From positions 372,001-436,000 of the forward strand of contig NZ_SUPK01000003.1 in NCBI RefSeq assembly GCF_005049045.1: a DNA stretch of 64,000 nucleotides. Direction: 5' to 3'. This DNA is from Cohnella pontilimi. Its GTDB lineage: Bacteria > Bacillota > Bacilli > Paenibacillales > Paenibacillaceae. The notes beneath the pieces were generated by a model. It saw only the letters and a list, made by a program, of their open reading frames with translations. It did no database searches and was not told the DNA's origin. A program made the position numbers and the translations under genes. The number at the start of each line of letters is the position of its first letter. Position 1 is the stretch's first letter. Shown here in pieces: positions 26,692 to 35,067 of the stretch.

Positions 26692-27531
26692 TCACTTTAT
26701 TCCGGAAGTAGCGATCCCTTCCACGATGAAACGCTGAAAGAAAAGGAACATTAAAAATACCGGTACGATGGACAGGAACGACATGGCGAACAAAGAACCA
26801 AGCGCGGAATCGCCCATGGCATCCAGGAACATCCGGAGCGCAAGTGTGACCGTAAGCTTCTCCTGTCCGGTCAAGTAGAGCAACTGGCTGAAGAAATCAT
26901 TCCATGTCCATATGAAAGTAAAGATCGTCGTCGTGACAATGGCCGGCACGATTAACGGCAGAATGACTTTCGTATAGATGCGGATCGGACCGCATCCGTC
27001 GACGGTCGCCGCCTGATCCAGCTCACGCGGCAGCGAACGAATAAACTGAATGGTGAGAAAGACGAAGAATCCTTCAGTCGCGAAAAACTTAGGCACCACA
27101 ATCGGCAAAATCGTGTTCATCCAATCGAGCTTATTGAACATGATGTACTGCGGAATGACCAGCACATGCAGGGGAATCATCATCGTAATCAGCATCAGGC
27201 TGAACATGAGTTTCTTGCCTTTGAATTCCAGTCTTCCGAATGCGTAAGCCGCAAGCGAACAAGATACGATATTCCCGATAATCGCAGTGAATACCAGAAC
27301 GAGAGAATTCATGTAAAAGGTCGTAAAGGTGATTCGCGAGATTCCCTTCCACCCGTTGATGTAGTGATCGAACGTAATTTTTTTCGGCCAAAGACTGTAA
27401 TCGGTAAACATCATATCCGACGGTTTCAACGAGGTGCTGAGCATCCACAATACAGGGTATAGCATCGTGACGACCCCGGCGATGATCAACGCATGTAAAA
27501 CCAGCTTTTTATAGCGGATAGCCAATGCCAT
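26692..27531 (-). CDS. carbohydrate ABC transporter permease (MalG type)
   Basis: A 279-residue six-helix CUT1 permease. The EAA loop is ELDQAATVDGCGPIRIYTKV and the C-terminal end is FFQRFIVEGIATSGIK, as in MalG. It starts 11 bp after its MalF-type partner and forms a heterodimer with it. Confidence 0.93.
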   Translation of the reverse strand: MALAIRYKKLVLHALIIAGVVTMLYPVLWMLSTSLKPSDMMFTDYSLWPKKITFDHYINGWKGISRITFTTFYMNSLVLVFTAIIGNIVSCSLAAYAFGRLEFKGKKLMFSLMLITMMIPLHVLVIPQYIMFNKLDWMNTILPIVVPKFFATEGFFVFLTIQFIRSLPRELDQAATVDGCGPIRIYTKVILPLIVPAIVTTTIFTFIWTWNDFFSQLLYLTGQEKLTVTLALRMFLDAMGDSALGSLFAMSFLSIVPVFLMFLFFQRFIVEGIATSGIK

Positions 27532-27542
27532 ATCGTCACCTT

Positions 27543-28439
27543 CTAATTATCGTAGTGAACCCATTTGTTCGATGATTTGAACGCGAGCCAAGTGAAAATA
27601 CCGATGATGATAAACAGAACCCACGCCATCGAAGATGCGTAGCCCATCTGGAAGTTGCCGAAGCCGTTCTGATAAAGATAGAGCGTATAAAAGAGAGTGG
27701 AGTTTACCGGTCCTCCAGTGCCGTCGCTTATCACATACGCCGGGGTAAACGCCTGAAACGCGCTGATCATCTGCATAATGGCATTAAAGAGTATGATCGG
27801 CGTCAGCATCGGGACGGTGATGTGCGTGAATTGCTTCCAACGTCCCGCTCCGTCCAAAGATGAAGCTTCGTAAAAATCGTTCGGAATCTGTTTAAGTCCT
27901 GCCAGAAAGATGATCATGGGTGAGCCGAACTGCCATACTTTGAGCAGGATCAACGCCCACACAGCATGGGAAGGAGTTCCGATCCAACTGGGCATATCAA
28001 TGCCGAATATCCCCAACGTTTTATTCACAATACCTTCTGCGCCGAATACTTGCCGCCACAATATGGCGATGGCAACACTGCCCCCTATTAATGAAGGGAT
28101 ATAATATAGGGATCGGTAAATGCCCAGTCCGCCGATTCCCCTGTTCAAGAGCAGCGCCAAACCCAGGGCAAAAGCCAGCTCTAACGGAACTGCGACGAAC
28201 ACATACATGAGTGTTACTTTTAACGATTGAAGGTATTGCGGATCATCGGTAAACATGGTGATATAGTTGCGTAATCCGATCCAGTCAGGAGTCCCAATAA
28301 AATTGTAATTTGTAAAGGATAAATAAAGAGAGGTGAAGATAGGAACGGCGCTGAAAGCCAAAACGCCTATCAGCCAAGGAGCTAAAAACAGATAGGGGAT
28401 CAGGCTTTCCCTTCGTCTTCGTGCTGCTTCTGTTCGCAT
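27543..28439 (-). CDS. carbohydrate ABC transporter permease (MalF type)
   Basis: A 298-residue six-helix permease with the EAA loop FYEASSLDGAGRWKQFTHIT. I chose the ATG at 28439 (AAAGGGG 8 nt upstream); a TTG at 28457 sits inside that ribosome site. The first helix is SLIPYLFLAPWLIGVLAF. Second gene of the ABC part of the pentose module, after the binding protein. Confidence 0.92.
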   Translation of the reverse strand: MRTEAARRRRESLIPYLFLAPWLIGVLAFSAVPIFTSLYLSFTNYNFIGTPDWIGLRNYITMFTDDPQYLQSLKVTLMYVFVAVPLELAFALGLALLLNRGIGGLGIYRSLYYIPSLIGGSVAIAILWRQVFGAEGIVNKTLGIFGIDMPSWIGTPSHAVWALILLKVWQFGSPMIIFLAGLKQIPNDFYEASSLDGAGRWKQFTHITVPMLTPIILFNAIMQMISAFQAFTPAYVISDGTGGPVNSTLFYTLYLYQNGFGNFQMGYASSMAWVLFIIIGIFTWLAFKSSNKWVHYDN

Positions 28440-28506
28440 GATTTGAACCCCTTTCAAGTAAAGAATAGCCTGCCTCGGCTAGCACAGGCTATTCTTCTGA
28501 GTCAGC

Positions 28507-29817
28507 CTATCTCTTTAAAATCTGTTGCGCTTGGGCGATGAAGTCGTCCGCCGCTTGTTCAATCGTTTTCTTACCGAACGCGACCGCTTGATTCTCCGTC
28601 AATACAAGCTTTTGAACGGACGTGCTTCCCGCCGGCATGGCAGGATATGGCTTCGTGCTCGGCAGCATTTCATCGACAAATGCATACTCGATTTTTTCCG
28701 GTTCGCCCAGACTGCCCATAATTACGTCCTGCATTTTTTTCGAGGCTTGCGGACCGTGTTCACCGCGGAAAATGGTAGCTGCATCGCCTTCATTTACAAT
28801 AAAGTTAAGCAGCTTGGCCGCTTCCTTCGGATGTTTGGAATTAGGCGAGATACCCGCGCCTGCAATGATGAGCGGAAATACTTGGTCCCCGCTCGGACTG
28901 AGCGGATAGCTGACGATGCCTAGGTTGTCTTTCGTGCTCTTCTGAAAAATTTTCAGCTGGTTGGAGCTTTTGCTGACCATGGCCACTTTGCCTCGGGCCA
29001 GCATGGACTGCTCCTGGGGCTTGTCGCCTTGTTCCGCTTGGATCGCGGCAGGCGGAACGACACCGGCTTTGCGCATTTTATCCCAGAATGCAAGCCAGTC
29101 CACCAAGTCTTGCTTCTCAAAGCCAAGGTCATTACCGTTGAACATAGACTTTCCGCGCTGCATCAAGAACATATCGAATCCTCTATAAGTACCGCCTTCG
29201 TCTTCCGAAGCCCATGCATCTTTGCCTAAGTATTTTTGCAGCTCTTGCGCAGTTTGGAAGTATTCGTCCCAGGTCCAGTTATTTTTCGGAAGCGCAACGC
29301 CTGCTTTTTCGAAAATGGCCGTGTTGTAAATGACGCCTGTGATATTGTGACCGAAGCTGATCATATACAATTTGCCGTCGACTTTACCGCCGTTCAAATC
29401 CGCATCGCTGAAGTTGCTTATATACAGATCGCCCGATGCGACGAGCGGGTCCAAATCCATATGAATTTTCCGTGCCACGAAATCGTGCAGGAAAAAGCTG
29501 CTTGTTTGAACGACATCCGGCGTGTTGCCGCCGGCGGCCTGTGTATTTATTTTCTCGACGAATTGGTTCTCGGTTCCGAATTCGCGTTCAACTTTGATAT
29601 TCGGATATTTTTCTTCAAACTTATCCAGCAAAGCATTCATCATATCATGCCGTGCTTGGCCGCCCCACCACGCCATACGAATCGTGACGTTCTCCTTCGA
29701 AGCGGTATCAGAGGATACTCCGGCACTGCCGGATTGTTCACTTTTTCCATTGCTGCAAGCTGCAAGCAGCAGTAACACACCAATCAGCAAGCCAGACACC
29801 CATTTTTGCTTTTTCAA
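28507..29817 (-). CDS. sugar-binding lipoprotein of an ABC transporter
   Basis: A 436-residue family-1 solute-binding protein. Signal peptide MKKQKWVSGLLIGVLLLL with lipobox LAAC (Cys about 21), a short Ser/Gly linker, then the two-lobe fold with FEEKYPNIKVEREFGTENQF and GVIYNTAIFEKAGVALPKNN, both typical of CUT1 receptors. Being located with ribokinase and RpiB suggests a pentose, nucleoside-derived sugar or allose as ligand. No sugar-specific residue can be read with certainty. Confidence 0.92.
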   Translation of the reverse strand: MKKQKWVSGLLIGVLLLLAACSNGKSEQSGSAGVSSDTASKENVTIRMAWWGGQARHDMMNALLDKFEEKYPNIKVEREFGTENQFVEKINTQAAGGNTPDVVQTSSFFLHDFVARKIHMDLDPLVASGDLYISNFSDADLNGGKVDGKLYMISFGHNITGVIYNTAIFEKAGVALPKNNWTWDEYFQTAQELQKYLGKDAWASEDEGGTYRGFDMFLMQRGKSMFNGNDLGFEKQDLVDWLAFWDKMRKAGVVPPAAIQAEQGDKPQEQSMLARGKVAMVSKSSNQLKIFQKSTKDNLGIVSYPLSPSGDQVFPLIIAGAGISPNSKHPKEAAKLLNFIVNEGDAATIFRGEHGPQASKKMQDVIMGSLGEPEKIEYAFVDEMLPSTKPYPAMPAGSTSVQKLVLTENQAVAFGKKTIEQAADDFIAQAQQILKR

Positions 29818-29914
29818 GGTACTTCCTCCTCCATGAATGGTAACGGTACAATTTTTACGTCAGGTAAAGTCAGGCGAAATTATCTTTTGGAAGATCTTTG
29901 ATGATCCGCCCCTT

Positions 29915-29932
29915 GCTTGTCTTACAACAAGC
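29915..29932. other. small stem-loop between rpiB and the binding-protein gene
   Basis: GCTTGT / ACAAGC, 6-bp stem with a 6-nt loop, in the 148-bp gap between rpiB and the sugar-binding gene. There is no T run, so it is more likely an RNA-stability or processing element than a terminator. Confidence 0.35.
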
Positions 29933-29965
29933 ATCACCTCCCCAAGTGCACGCTGCCTGTATCCG

Positions 29966-30439
29966 TCAACTGCCTGACCCAGGACTCAGCGGAGCAAATT
30001 CTCGTTCCATGGCATGCAGCTTCTCGACTCGTCTGCGAAACTCTTCATCCGTGCTGAATTCAGCTTTCAAATAACTTTCAATTAAATCGACCACGAGCCA
30101 CGGGCCTACGATCTGTGCCCCGACACACATCACATTGACGTCGTCATGTTCCACGCTTTGGTGGGCGGAGTAAACATCATGGCATACTGCAGCGCGTATT
30201 CCGGGAATTTTGTTTGCTGCAATACTCGCACCGACGCCCGTGCCGCATACCAAGATGGCGCGGTCCGCATTGCCGGAGAGCACGGCGTTGCACACCGTTC
30301 TCGTTATATCCGGAAAATCGATGGGGTTCGTGTCATGCGTCCCATAATCGGTTACTTCGTGACCCAAAGATATTAAAACGTTTACAACAGTGCCCTTTAA
30401 AGGGAATCCTGCGTGGTCTCCGCCAACTGCGATTTTCAT
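29966..30439 (-). CDS. rpiB: ribose-5-phosphate isomerase B / LacAB-type sugar isomerase
   Basis: A 157-residue RpiB-family enzyme. IAVGGDHAGFPLKG forms the N-terminal phosphate/substrate site, and CGTGVGASIAANK carries the catalytic Cys65. Length matches RpiB (about 150). It interconverts ribose-5-P and ribulose-5-P, or allose-6-P and allulose-6-P in some members. It follows the LacI gene, with a LacI-type operator at 30475..30487 before it, so it is probably induced by the module's sugar. Confidence 0.9.
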   Translation of the reverse strand: MKIAVGGDHAGFPLKGTVVNVLISLGHEVTDYGTHDTNPIDFPDITRTVCNAVLSGNADRAILVCGTGVGASIAANKIPGIRAAVCHDVYSAHQSVEHDDVNVMCVGAQIVGPWLVVDLIESYLKAEFSTDEEFRRRVEKLHAMEREFAPLSPGSGS

Positions 30440-30474
30440 GCGGTTTCTCTCCTCCGATTTTGGTCCCGCTTTTG

Positions 30475-30487
30475 TTTAATCGTTTAA
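30475..30487. promoter_or_regulatory. LacI-type operator before rpiB
   Basis: TTTAATCGTTTAA, two mismatches from the TTAAATCGATTAA sites at 31562..31574 and 32581..32593. It lies about 35 bp before the rpiB start. Confidence 0.55.
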
Positions 30488-30530
30488 CTAAACTTGTTTA
30501 TCGTGCTTGCTTTGCGGCGGCCTCCCTAGG

Positions 30531-31544
30531 TTACGATACAGCCGGGCATCCGCACGATTGTCTCACGATTAGCGCGGGATCCATGTACATAATGTCGTGT
30601 TTTGTCTTCCTGTCCTTGATGCTCGCCATCATCAGTTTGGCGGCTTGCATCCCTAACTCGTAAGAAGGCTGGCGTACGGCGGTTACGGGGGGATCCACCA
30701 ATTCCGCCCATTCGGGATCGTCAAATACGATGACCGCCAGCTGTTCAGGAATACGGATTCCCTTTTCCCGCAAATATTTGTACCCGCCCAGCGTCATTGA
30801 GTTATTGGAGATAAATAACGCATCCGGCTTATTCTCCTGTTCCATCAACTCCTTCATTTTCTCGTATCCGCTTTCAATATCGAAACGGCCTTCCTTAACC
30901 AAATCCTCCTGCTCAGTAACGCCATAGTCCTCCAACGCTCTGCGGTAACCCGTCAGCCGGTCTTTACCGGTACTGAGTGAAGTCGGCCCCGTAATGATTC
31001 CGATTCGTTGATAACCGTGACGGATCAGATGTTCCGTCGCGTTATAGGCTCCCCTCATATTGTTGGTCAAGATGACGTCGCAGTTCATGAATTGCGGACA
31101 ACGGTTCAAAAACACGATCGGCACGCCGGTTTCTTCCAATGAACGAAAATAATCGCCTGTATTGCCTGCGGACGATACGATGAGACCGTCGATCCGTTTG
31201 CCGATCAATCCCTCCAAATTTTCGCGCTCCCGCTCTACGCTGGAATCGGTGTTGCACAGCAGCACATTGTAGTCATTGTCCGCCAGCTCTTTCTCAATTC
31301 CCTTCGCAACGGATGCAAAGAAAGGGTTTGCAATATCGGAGATGAGGAGGCCGACGATACGGGATTCCTGTTTGCGCAGGCTTTTGGCAATGGTGTTCGG
31401 TTGATAGTTCAAGGTTTGCATAGCCGAAAAGACCTGCTGCTTCACTTCGCTGCTGACGTACTTTTTGCTGTTAATCACGTTAGATACGGTGGCAGTGGAT
31501 ACCCCGGCTAATTGGGCCACTTCTTTCAGCGTGGCTCGCTTCAT
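30531..31544 (-). CDS. LacI-family regulator of the pentose module
   Basis: A 337-residue regulator: helix-turn-helix LKEVAQLAGVSTATVSNVIN, hinge KSLRKQESRIVGLLISDI, and a ribose-binding-like core with the RPEDIAV-type segment replaced by RIPEQLAVIVFDDPEWAELV. RbsR-like. It lies between ribokinase and rpiB and is preceded by one of three near-identical operators, which points to autoregulation together with control of both neighbours. Confidence 0.93.
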   Translation of the reverse strand: MKRATLKEVAQLAGVSTATVSNVINSKKYVSSEVKQQVFSAMQTLNYQPNTIAKSLRKQESRIVGLLISDIANPFFASVAKGIEKELADNDYNVLLCNTDSSVERERENLEGLIGKRIDGLIVSSAGNTGDYFRSLEETGVPIVFLNRCPQFMNCDVILTNNMRGAYNATEHLIRHGYQRIGIITGPTSLSTGKDRLTGYRRALEDYGVTEQEDLVKEGRFDIESGYEKMKELMEQENKPDALFISNNSMTLGGYKYLREKGIRIPEQLAVIVFDDPEWAELVDPPVTAVRQPSYELGMQAAKLMMASIKDRKTKHDIMYMDPALIVRQSCGCPAVS

Positions 31545-31561
31545 TCATGTATCCACCTTTC

Positions 31562-31574
31562 TTAAATCGATTAA
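31562..31574. promoter_or_regulatory. LacI-type operator before the lacI gene
   Basis: TTAAATCGATTAA, palindromic with a central CG; identical (with one more shared base, CTTAAATCGATTAA) to the site at 32581..32593. It lies about 18 bp before the lacI start. Confidence 0.65.
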
Positions 31575-31604
31575 CTGTAGTATAAAAGCAGATGTCGGTT
31601 TGTG

Positions 31605-32534
31605 TCAATTATTAAATATCGAGGAAAAATCATGATTTTGGATATAGGCTTCAACCGTTTCCCGGTCCGGTATCGAACTCTGGGCACCTTCTCTGCTTAC
31701 GGCTATTCCCGCAACGACTGACGCGTACCGGATCGCTTCTGCCACTGTCTTCCCCTGCGATAATCCGACCGCGAGCCCACCGATGAAGGAGTCTCCTGCC
31801 GCTGTCGTATCCTTGGCTTCTACTTGAATGGCGGAAAAGTATTGAATTCCCTCGTTGTTGATTAGCATACATCCTTTGGAACCAAGCGTGACCAGCACAT
31901 TCTGCACTCCGGTTTCAAAAAGGCGCTTAGCTTTCGATTCTATATCTCCCGGTTCCGGACAAAGCAAGTCGAGCTCCGACTCGTTCGGAATGAGCATGTA
32001 AAGGCCCTTTAAAAGCTTCGACTCAAGCGCTTGGGCGGGGGCGGGATTCAAGAGCACTTTGATCCCCTTGCTTCGGCAAACCTCAGTGACATGCTTGACG
32101 GTTTCCGTCGGAATTTCCAACTGCATCAAGCAATATTCGGCTTGTTCAAGCAAATGGGTATACCGTTCCACTTGCGGAATATCGAGACGGCTGTTAGCGC
32201 CCGAATAAACGACGATATTGTTTTCTCCTCGATCGGAAACGTTAATGAAGGCCGTGCCTGTAGGCTCTTCCGAATCCCACTGGATACCCTCCGTGTGAAT
32301 GCCGCTGTTCGACAGATTATCGAAAAGGGCTTTTCCGTAGTCATCCTTTCCCAAGCGGCCGATCATACTCACATCCCCGCCGAGTCGGCCGACCGCGACC
32401 GCCTGATTCGCTCCCTTGCCCCCGCCATAGTTCGCCACACTGACGGCCAAAAGAGTTTCCCCCTCAACGGGGATATGCGGCACCCGTATGACCACATCCA
32501 TATTGATGCTGCCCACAACTACGATTTTCGCCAA
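31605..32534 (-). CDS. rbsK: ribokinase
   Basis: A 309-residue PfkB-family kinase. KIVVVGSINMDVVIRV at the N-terminus, NYGGGKGANQAVAVGRLGGD (substrate site) and the C-terminal catalytic/anion-hole motif DTTAAGDSFIGGLAVG are all intact. I chose the TTG at 32534: GGAGGA is 6 nt upstream and the protein then starts LAKIVVVGSIN. An earlier TTG at 32549 overlaps that ribosome site. It phosphorylates ribose or a close analogue on O5. First gene of the module, with an operator at 32581..32593. Confidence 0.92.
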   Translation of the reverse strand: MAKIVVVGSINMDVVIRVPHIPVEGETLLAVSVANYGGGKGANQAVAVGRLGGDVSMIGRLGKDDYGKALFDNLSNSGIHTEGIQWDSEEPTGTAFINVSDRGENNIVVYSGANSRLDIPQVERYTHLLEQAEYCLMQLEIPTETVKHVTEVCRSKGIKVLLNPAPAQALESKLLKGLYMLIPNESELDLLCPEPGDIESKAKRLFETGVQNVLVTLGSKGCMLINNEGIQYFSAIQVEAKDTTAAGDSFIGGLAVGLSQGKTVAEAIRYASVVAGIAVSREGAQSSIPDRETVEAYIQNHDFSSIFNN

Positions 32535-32580
32535 ATAATCTCCTCCCAATCACACGAGTACTCACAAGTTCTTTTATCTC

Positions 32581-32593
32581 TTAAATCGATTAA
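32581..32593. promoter_or_regulatory. LacI-type operator before ribokinase
   Basis: TTAAATCGATTAA, the same 13-mer as at 31562..31574, 47 bp before the ribokinase start. Likely the main operator of the module promoter. Confidence 0.65.
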
Positions 32594-32683
32594 ATAATCA
32601 AGTACTTTTCATAAATATGCCTTCCGATCCTCAGCACCTTTCCTCACGAACAGATCAAGAAATGCCCTGCCAAGCGCGCAAAA

Positions 32684-32708
32684 AGTCCCGACATCGGGTG
32701 CCGGGACT
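32684..32708 (-). terminator. terminator behind a gene remnant
   Basis: 7-bp stem AGTCCCG / CGGGACT, followed on the minus strand by TTTTT. It lies 20 bp after the stop of the remnant at 32728..32883. Confidence 0.55.
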
Positions 32709-32727
32709 ATATCTGGGCTATGCTGCA

Positions 32728-32883
32728 CTATTCACTTGTATGGGACAATGACTTTTCCATCATTCGCGTCAACCGCTGAAGCGGCTTGCACGAATCCGGT
32801 TCCGCCTGCTTCTCGAGCAGCGCGAGCAATGCGCGTACGACGACACGGTGCGGAACCGCTTTGTTCAGTTCTAATTCGCCGAT
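32728..32883 (-). pseudogene. 3' remnant of an unidentified gene
   Basis: A 51-codon open stretch reads IGELELNKAVPHRVVVRALL then ALLEKQAEPDSCKPLQRLTR and MMEKSLSHTSE, then TAG. An amphipathic helical composition, a downstream terminator, and an in-frame stop (TAA) immediately upstream suggest the tail of a broken gene, not a complete small protein. No start codon with a ribosome site is present. I do not recognise the family. Confidence 0.4.
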
Positions 32884-32902
32884 TTAGGAAGGTTTAGTTA
32901 CC

Positions 32903-32940
32903 GAACAACCGGTCGAATAAGAGCCGAGAAGCCCGGCTCT
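32903..32940. repeat. solitary hairpin element resembling array A
   Basis: CGAACAACCGGTCGAATAAG followed by the hairpin AGAGCCG…CGGCTCT. GGTCGAATAAG is identical to a stretch in the array A units (18908-18920 copy), and CGAACAACCGG is the reverse complement of CCGGTTGTTCG in the same unit. The hairpin stem sequence is different but occupies the same place. Possibly a lone relative of the array A repeat. Confidence 0.35.
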
Positions 32941-33010
32941 CCATATGATGAAATACTCGATCAGACTTGTGAAAAGGGTTAAGCTCCGGACTGCACGGGA
33001 CTGTAATTTC

Positions 33011-33180
33011 ATTTTGCCGAATTGCATCATCCATCAGGCCGTGGAGTTTCACCCGAACGATATTTTGCCAAATTGGAGAGCTATTTTCCGGTGGAAGACC
33101 CTTGAGAGAGCGCTGTAATTTGGCGAAATAGAGTTGCAGAGTTTATACCACGCAAAGGTACCTCTGCAATTTGGCAAAAT
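33011..33180. repeat. four 16-bp motifs at 51-52 bp spacing
   Basis: Copies of TGCAATTTGGCAAAAT occur at 33011..33026 and 33062..33077 on the minus strand, and at 33114..33129 and 33165..33180 on the plus strand, with 0-3 mismatches. Start-to-start distances are 51, 52 and 51 bp, so this is a two-plus-two inverted arrangement. The 32884-33309 interval has no gene. Confidence 0.65.
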
Positions 33181-33309
33181 GCATTTAAACGTATCTGACT
33201 ACCTCCATCGAAACTCGCCCCGACAAAAGGCGGCCCCGCATGGGACCGCCTCTTCTCTATGTTCAGTTAATACGCCGTCCAACCCGCATCGGCGGTGACC
33301 GTGGGGCTT

Positions 33310-34500
33310 CTATAAAAACAGGCGGATCGATTCCATCACGGTGTCCGGCTGATCCTGATAAACGTTATGTCCGGCTTGCAGATCAATCAGTCGGGAATTC
33401 CGCAATGCCTTCTTGTAATCTATCGCCGACTCCCGCGACAAATAATCTTCGGAACCTTTGAAGATCAACACGGGAACCTGAACGGTTTCAAGCGCTTTGC
33501 GAAGATCCGGTTTCTCAGGCGCAGTGTGGGATTGCGGAGTCTGGTGCGCGTAAAAGCCAAGACCGGATATCCGGTATGGGTAACGCTTTCCACCGGCGTG
33601 CAGGGCAGGTTCCGTCTCCGCGTATACACGGTCAAATCGGGCATCCATCTCCTTGTCCCCCGCAAAGGAATGTGCCGCTGCCGGATTCATTTGCAGCAGT
33701 GCATAGGCAAACAGAACTCTGGGATGCAGCAGCTCCCGGTACAGGCGGATCCGCTGATGCCCATTCAGCCTGGCGGTTAAATTCGCGTCGCTGTGATCCG
33801 ACGGATTGATGGCCCCAGGCGAAGTCAATACGGCTTTGGCAACGCGGTTTTCGTGAGACACCAAGTAGTGCGCGATGATTTCGCAGCCGTACGAATGTCC
33901 GATCAGAATCATTCGTTCCGCGCCGATTTGCTGCCGGATGGCTTCCAGATCGGCCGCGTCTCTTTGCAAGGAATAGCCTCCGGGATCCTGCAGGCGCGAC
34001 GACTTGCCGGAACCCAATTGGTCATAAATATAAACGTCATAACCCCATTCCGCCAGTTCGCCGAAATATCGCAAATCTCCCGCCATGTCAGGTGTGCCGG
34101 GTCCGCCGTGCACAAATACGACGGGATAAGGCTGCTTGCCCCCAATTCCCGCCGCATGGACATAGGCGATTCGAGATCCCGTGGACAGCTCCCAATAACG
34201 CACTCCTTCGATCGGAACGGATTCGGCAGGTAATGCTTCCAGCGGTTTTAAAAGCACGTACGCTGCTAATAAAAGGACGATCCCGCTTAATACCGCAGCC
34301 GGCCGCCACATTTCCTGTTTTTTCGATCTGCGAAAAGCAAGCCAGAAACCGAAGAAGCAGACGACTCCATAGGCTAGCAAACCGGCCGAAAGAAACCATG
34401 CTGGGTTCAGGGTGTACGCGCTTGCCGCCAGACTCGCAAAGATGCCTGCCACGAGTCCGATCGCCGAAATGCCAATACCGAGTGCCAAGGTCTTCAACAT
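33310..34500 (-). CDS. membrane-anchored alpha/beta hydrolase
   Basis: A 396-residue protein with three hydrophobic segments in the first 95 residues, then an alpha/beta-hydrolase domain. VVFVHGGPGTPDMAGD is the oxyanion region, ILIGHSYGCEIIAHY holds the nucleophile Ser in GHSYG, and the late DYLSRES and AGHNVYQD segments supply acid and His. HGGPG-type sequences are typical of proline iminopeptidase-like hydrolases. I chose ATG 34500 (AAGGAG 6 nt upstream). The catalytic domain is probably extracytoplasmic or membrane-associated. Substrate unknown; it is 28 bp downstream of the VOC gene, in the same direction. Confidence 0.85.
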   Translation of the reverse strand: MLKTLALGIGISAIGLVAGIFASLAASAYTLNPAWFLSAGLLAYGVVCFFGFWLAFRRSKKQEMWRPAAVLSGIVLLLAAYVLLKPLEALPAESVPIEGVRYWELSTGSRIAYVHAAGIGGKQPYPVVFVHGGPGTPDMAGDLRYFGELAEWGYDVYIYDQLGSGKSSRLQDPGGYSLQRDAADLEAIRQQIGAERMILIGHSYGCEIIAHYLVSHENRVAKAVLTSPGAINPSDHSDANLTARLNGHQRIRLYRELLHPRVLFAYALLQMNPAAAHSFAGDKEMDARFDRVYAETEPALHAGGKRYPYRISGLGFYAHQTPQSHTAPEKPDLRKALETVQVPVLIFKGSEDYLSRESAIDYKKALRNSRLIDLQAGHNVYQDQPDTVMESIRLFL

Positions 34501-34528
34501 CGCCCACTCCTTTACCAATGGTACGGCA

Positions 34529-35002
34529 TCACGATTTCGGCCATGCGGCTTCTAACTGTAATCCGTTATTATCGATAAATATAAAATTGCATATTTTCCC
34601 ATGATCGTAAATATCCGTAATCAAAACTCCGTGACTGTACAATTTACGGCGGAGAGCCATACCGTCTCGTTCGGATGCCAGAGTAAAAGCAATATGTTGA
34701 AGCGCTCCGGGCATGAACCGGTATAAGTCCGCCGCCTCCGGATTTTCCGAAAGACGTCTCAACGCATCGGCGCTTTGGAAAATTTGAGCGTCCGGATATT
34801 CGAAGAAATGAATTCCCCAAGAATCCGTGTCGCCTGGCTTCACAAAACAGTGTCTGCCGCGTTGCCGGGTCGCCGGAAAAACAGAAGATACCTCCATGCC
34901 AAGCATATTCTCATAAAACCGAACGGTACCGTCCAAATCAGGAGTGACCACAGCGACATGATGGAATCCAAGCCACTGGAAACGCCCGCTTTGATTTTTC
35001 AT
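34529..35002 (-). CDS. VOC-family (glyoxalase/dioxygenase-fold) protein
   Basis: A 157-residue vicinal-oxygen-chelate protein with two beta-alpha-beta-beta-beta modules: GFHHVAVVTPDLDGTVRFYE (metal His first), then LQHIAFTLASERDGMALRRK and FIDNNGLQLEAAWP (metal Glu). The metal ligands His/His/Glu appear to be present, so it may be a lyase, dioxygenase or metal-dependent resistance protein. I chose ATG 35002 with GGAGG 9 nt upstream; ATG 35008 is 3 nt from that site. Its promoter carries a degenerate copy of the MarR operator, so it is probably the target of the adjacent regulator. Confidence 0.85.
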   Translation of the reverse strand: MKNQSGRFQWLGFHHVAVVTPDLDGTVRFYENMLGMEVSSVFPATRQRGRHCFVKPGDTDSWGIHFFEYPDAQIFQSADALRRLSENPEAADLYRFMPGALQHIAFTLASERDGMALRRKLYSHGVLITDIYDHGKICNFIFIDNNGLQLEAAWPKS

Positions 35003-35022
35003 CTCCATACTCCTCCATTTAA

Positions 35023-35043
35023 AGTAATTAGAATTCGAACTAT
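35023..35043. promoter_or_regulatory. degenerate MarR operator before the VOC gene
   Basis: GTAATTAGAATTCGAACTAT shares the GAATTC centre and most flanking bases (5 of 7 on each side) with the perfect palindrome at 35529..35548. It sits about 20 bp before the VOC start. Confidence 0.5.
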
Positions 35044-35067
35044 CACGTTAAAAAAACAGCAGCCGCA

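Noticed and set aside
32888-33110. Minus-strand frame containing PCSPELNPF, resembling the SPELNPIE motif of IS630 transposases
   Set aside because: The residues after the motif do not continue as an IS630 transposase, and the frame runs through the 51-52 bp repeats and a hairpin, so the match is probably chance.
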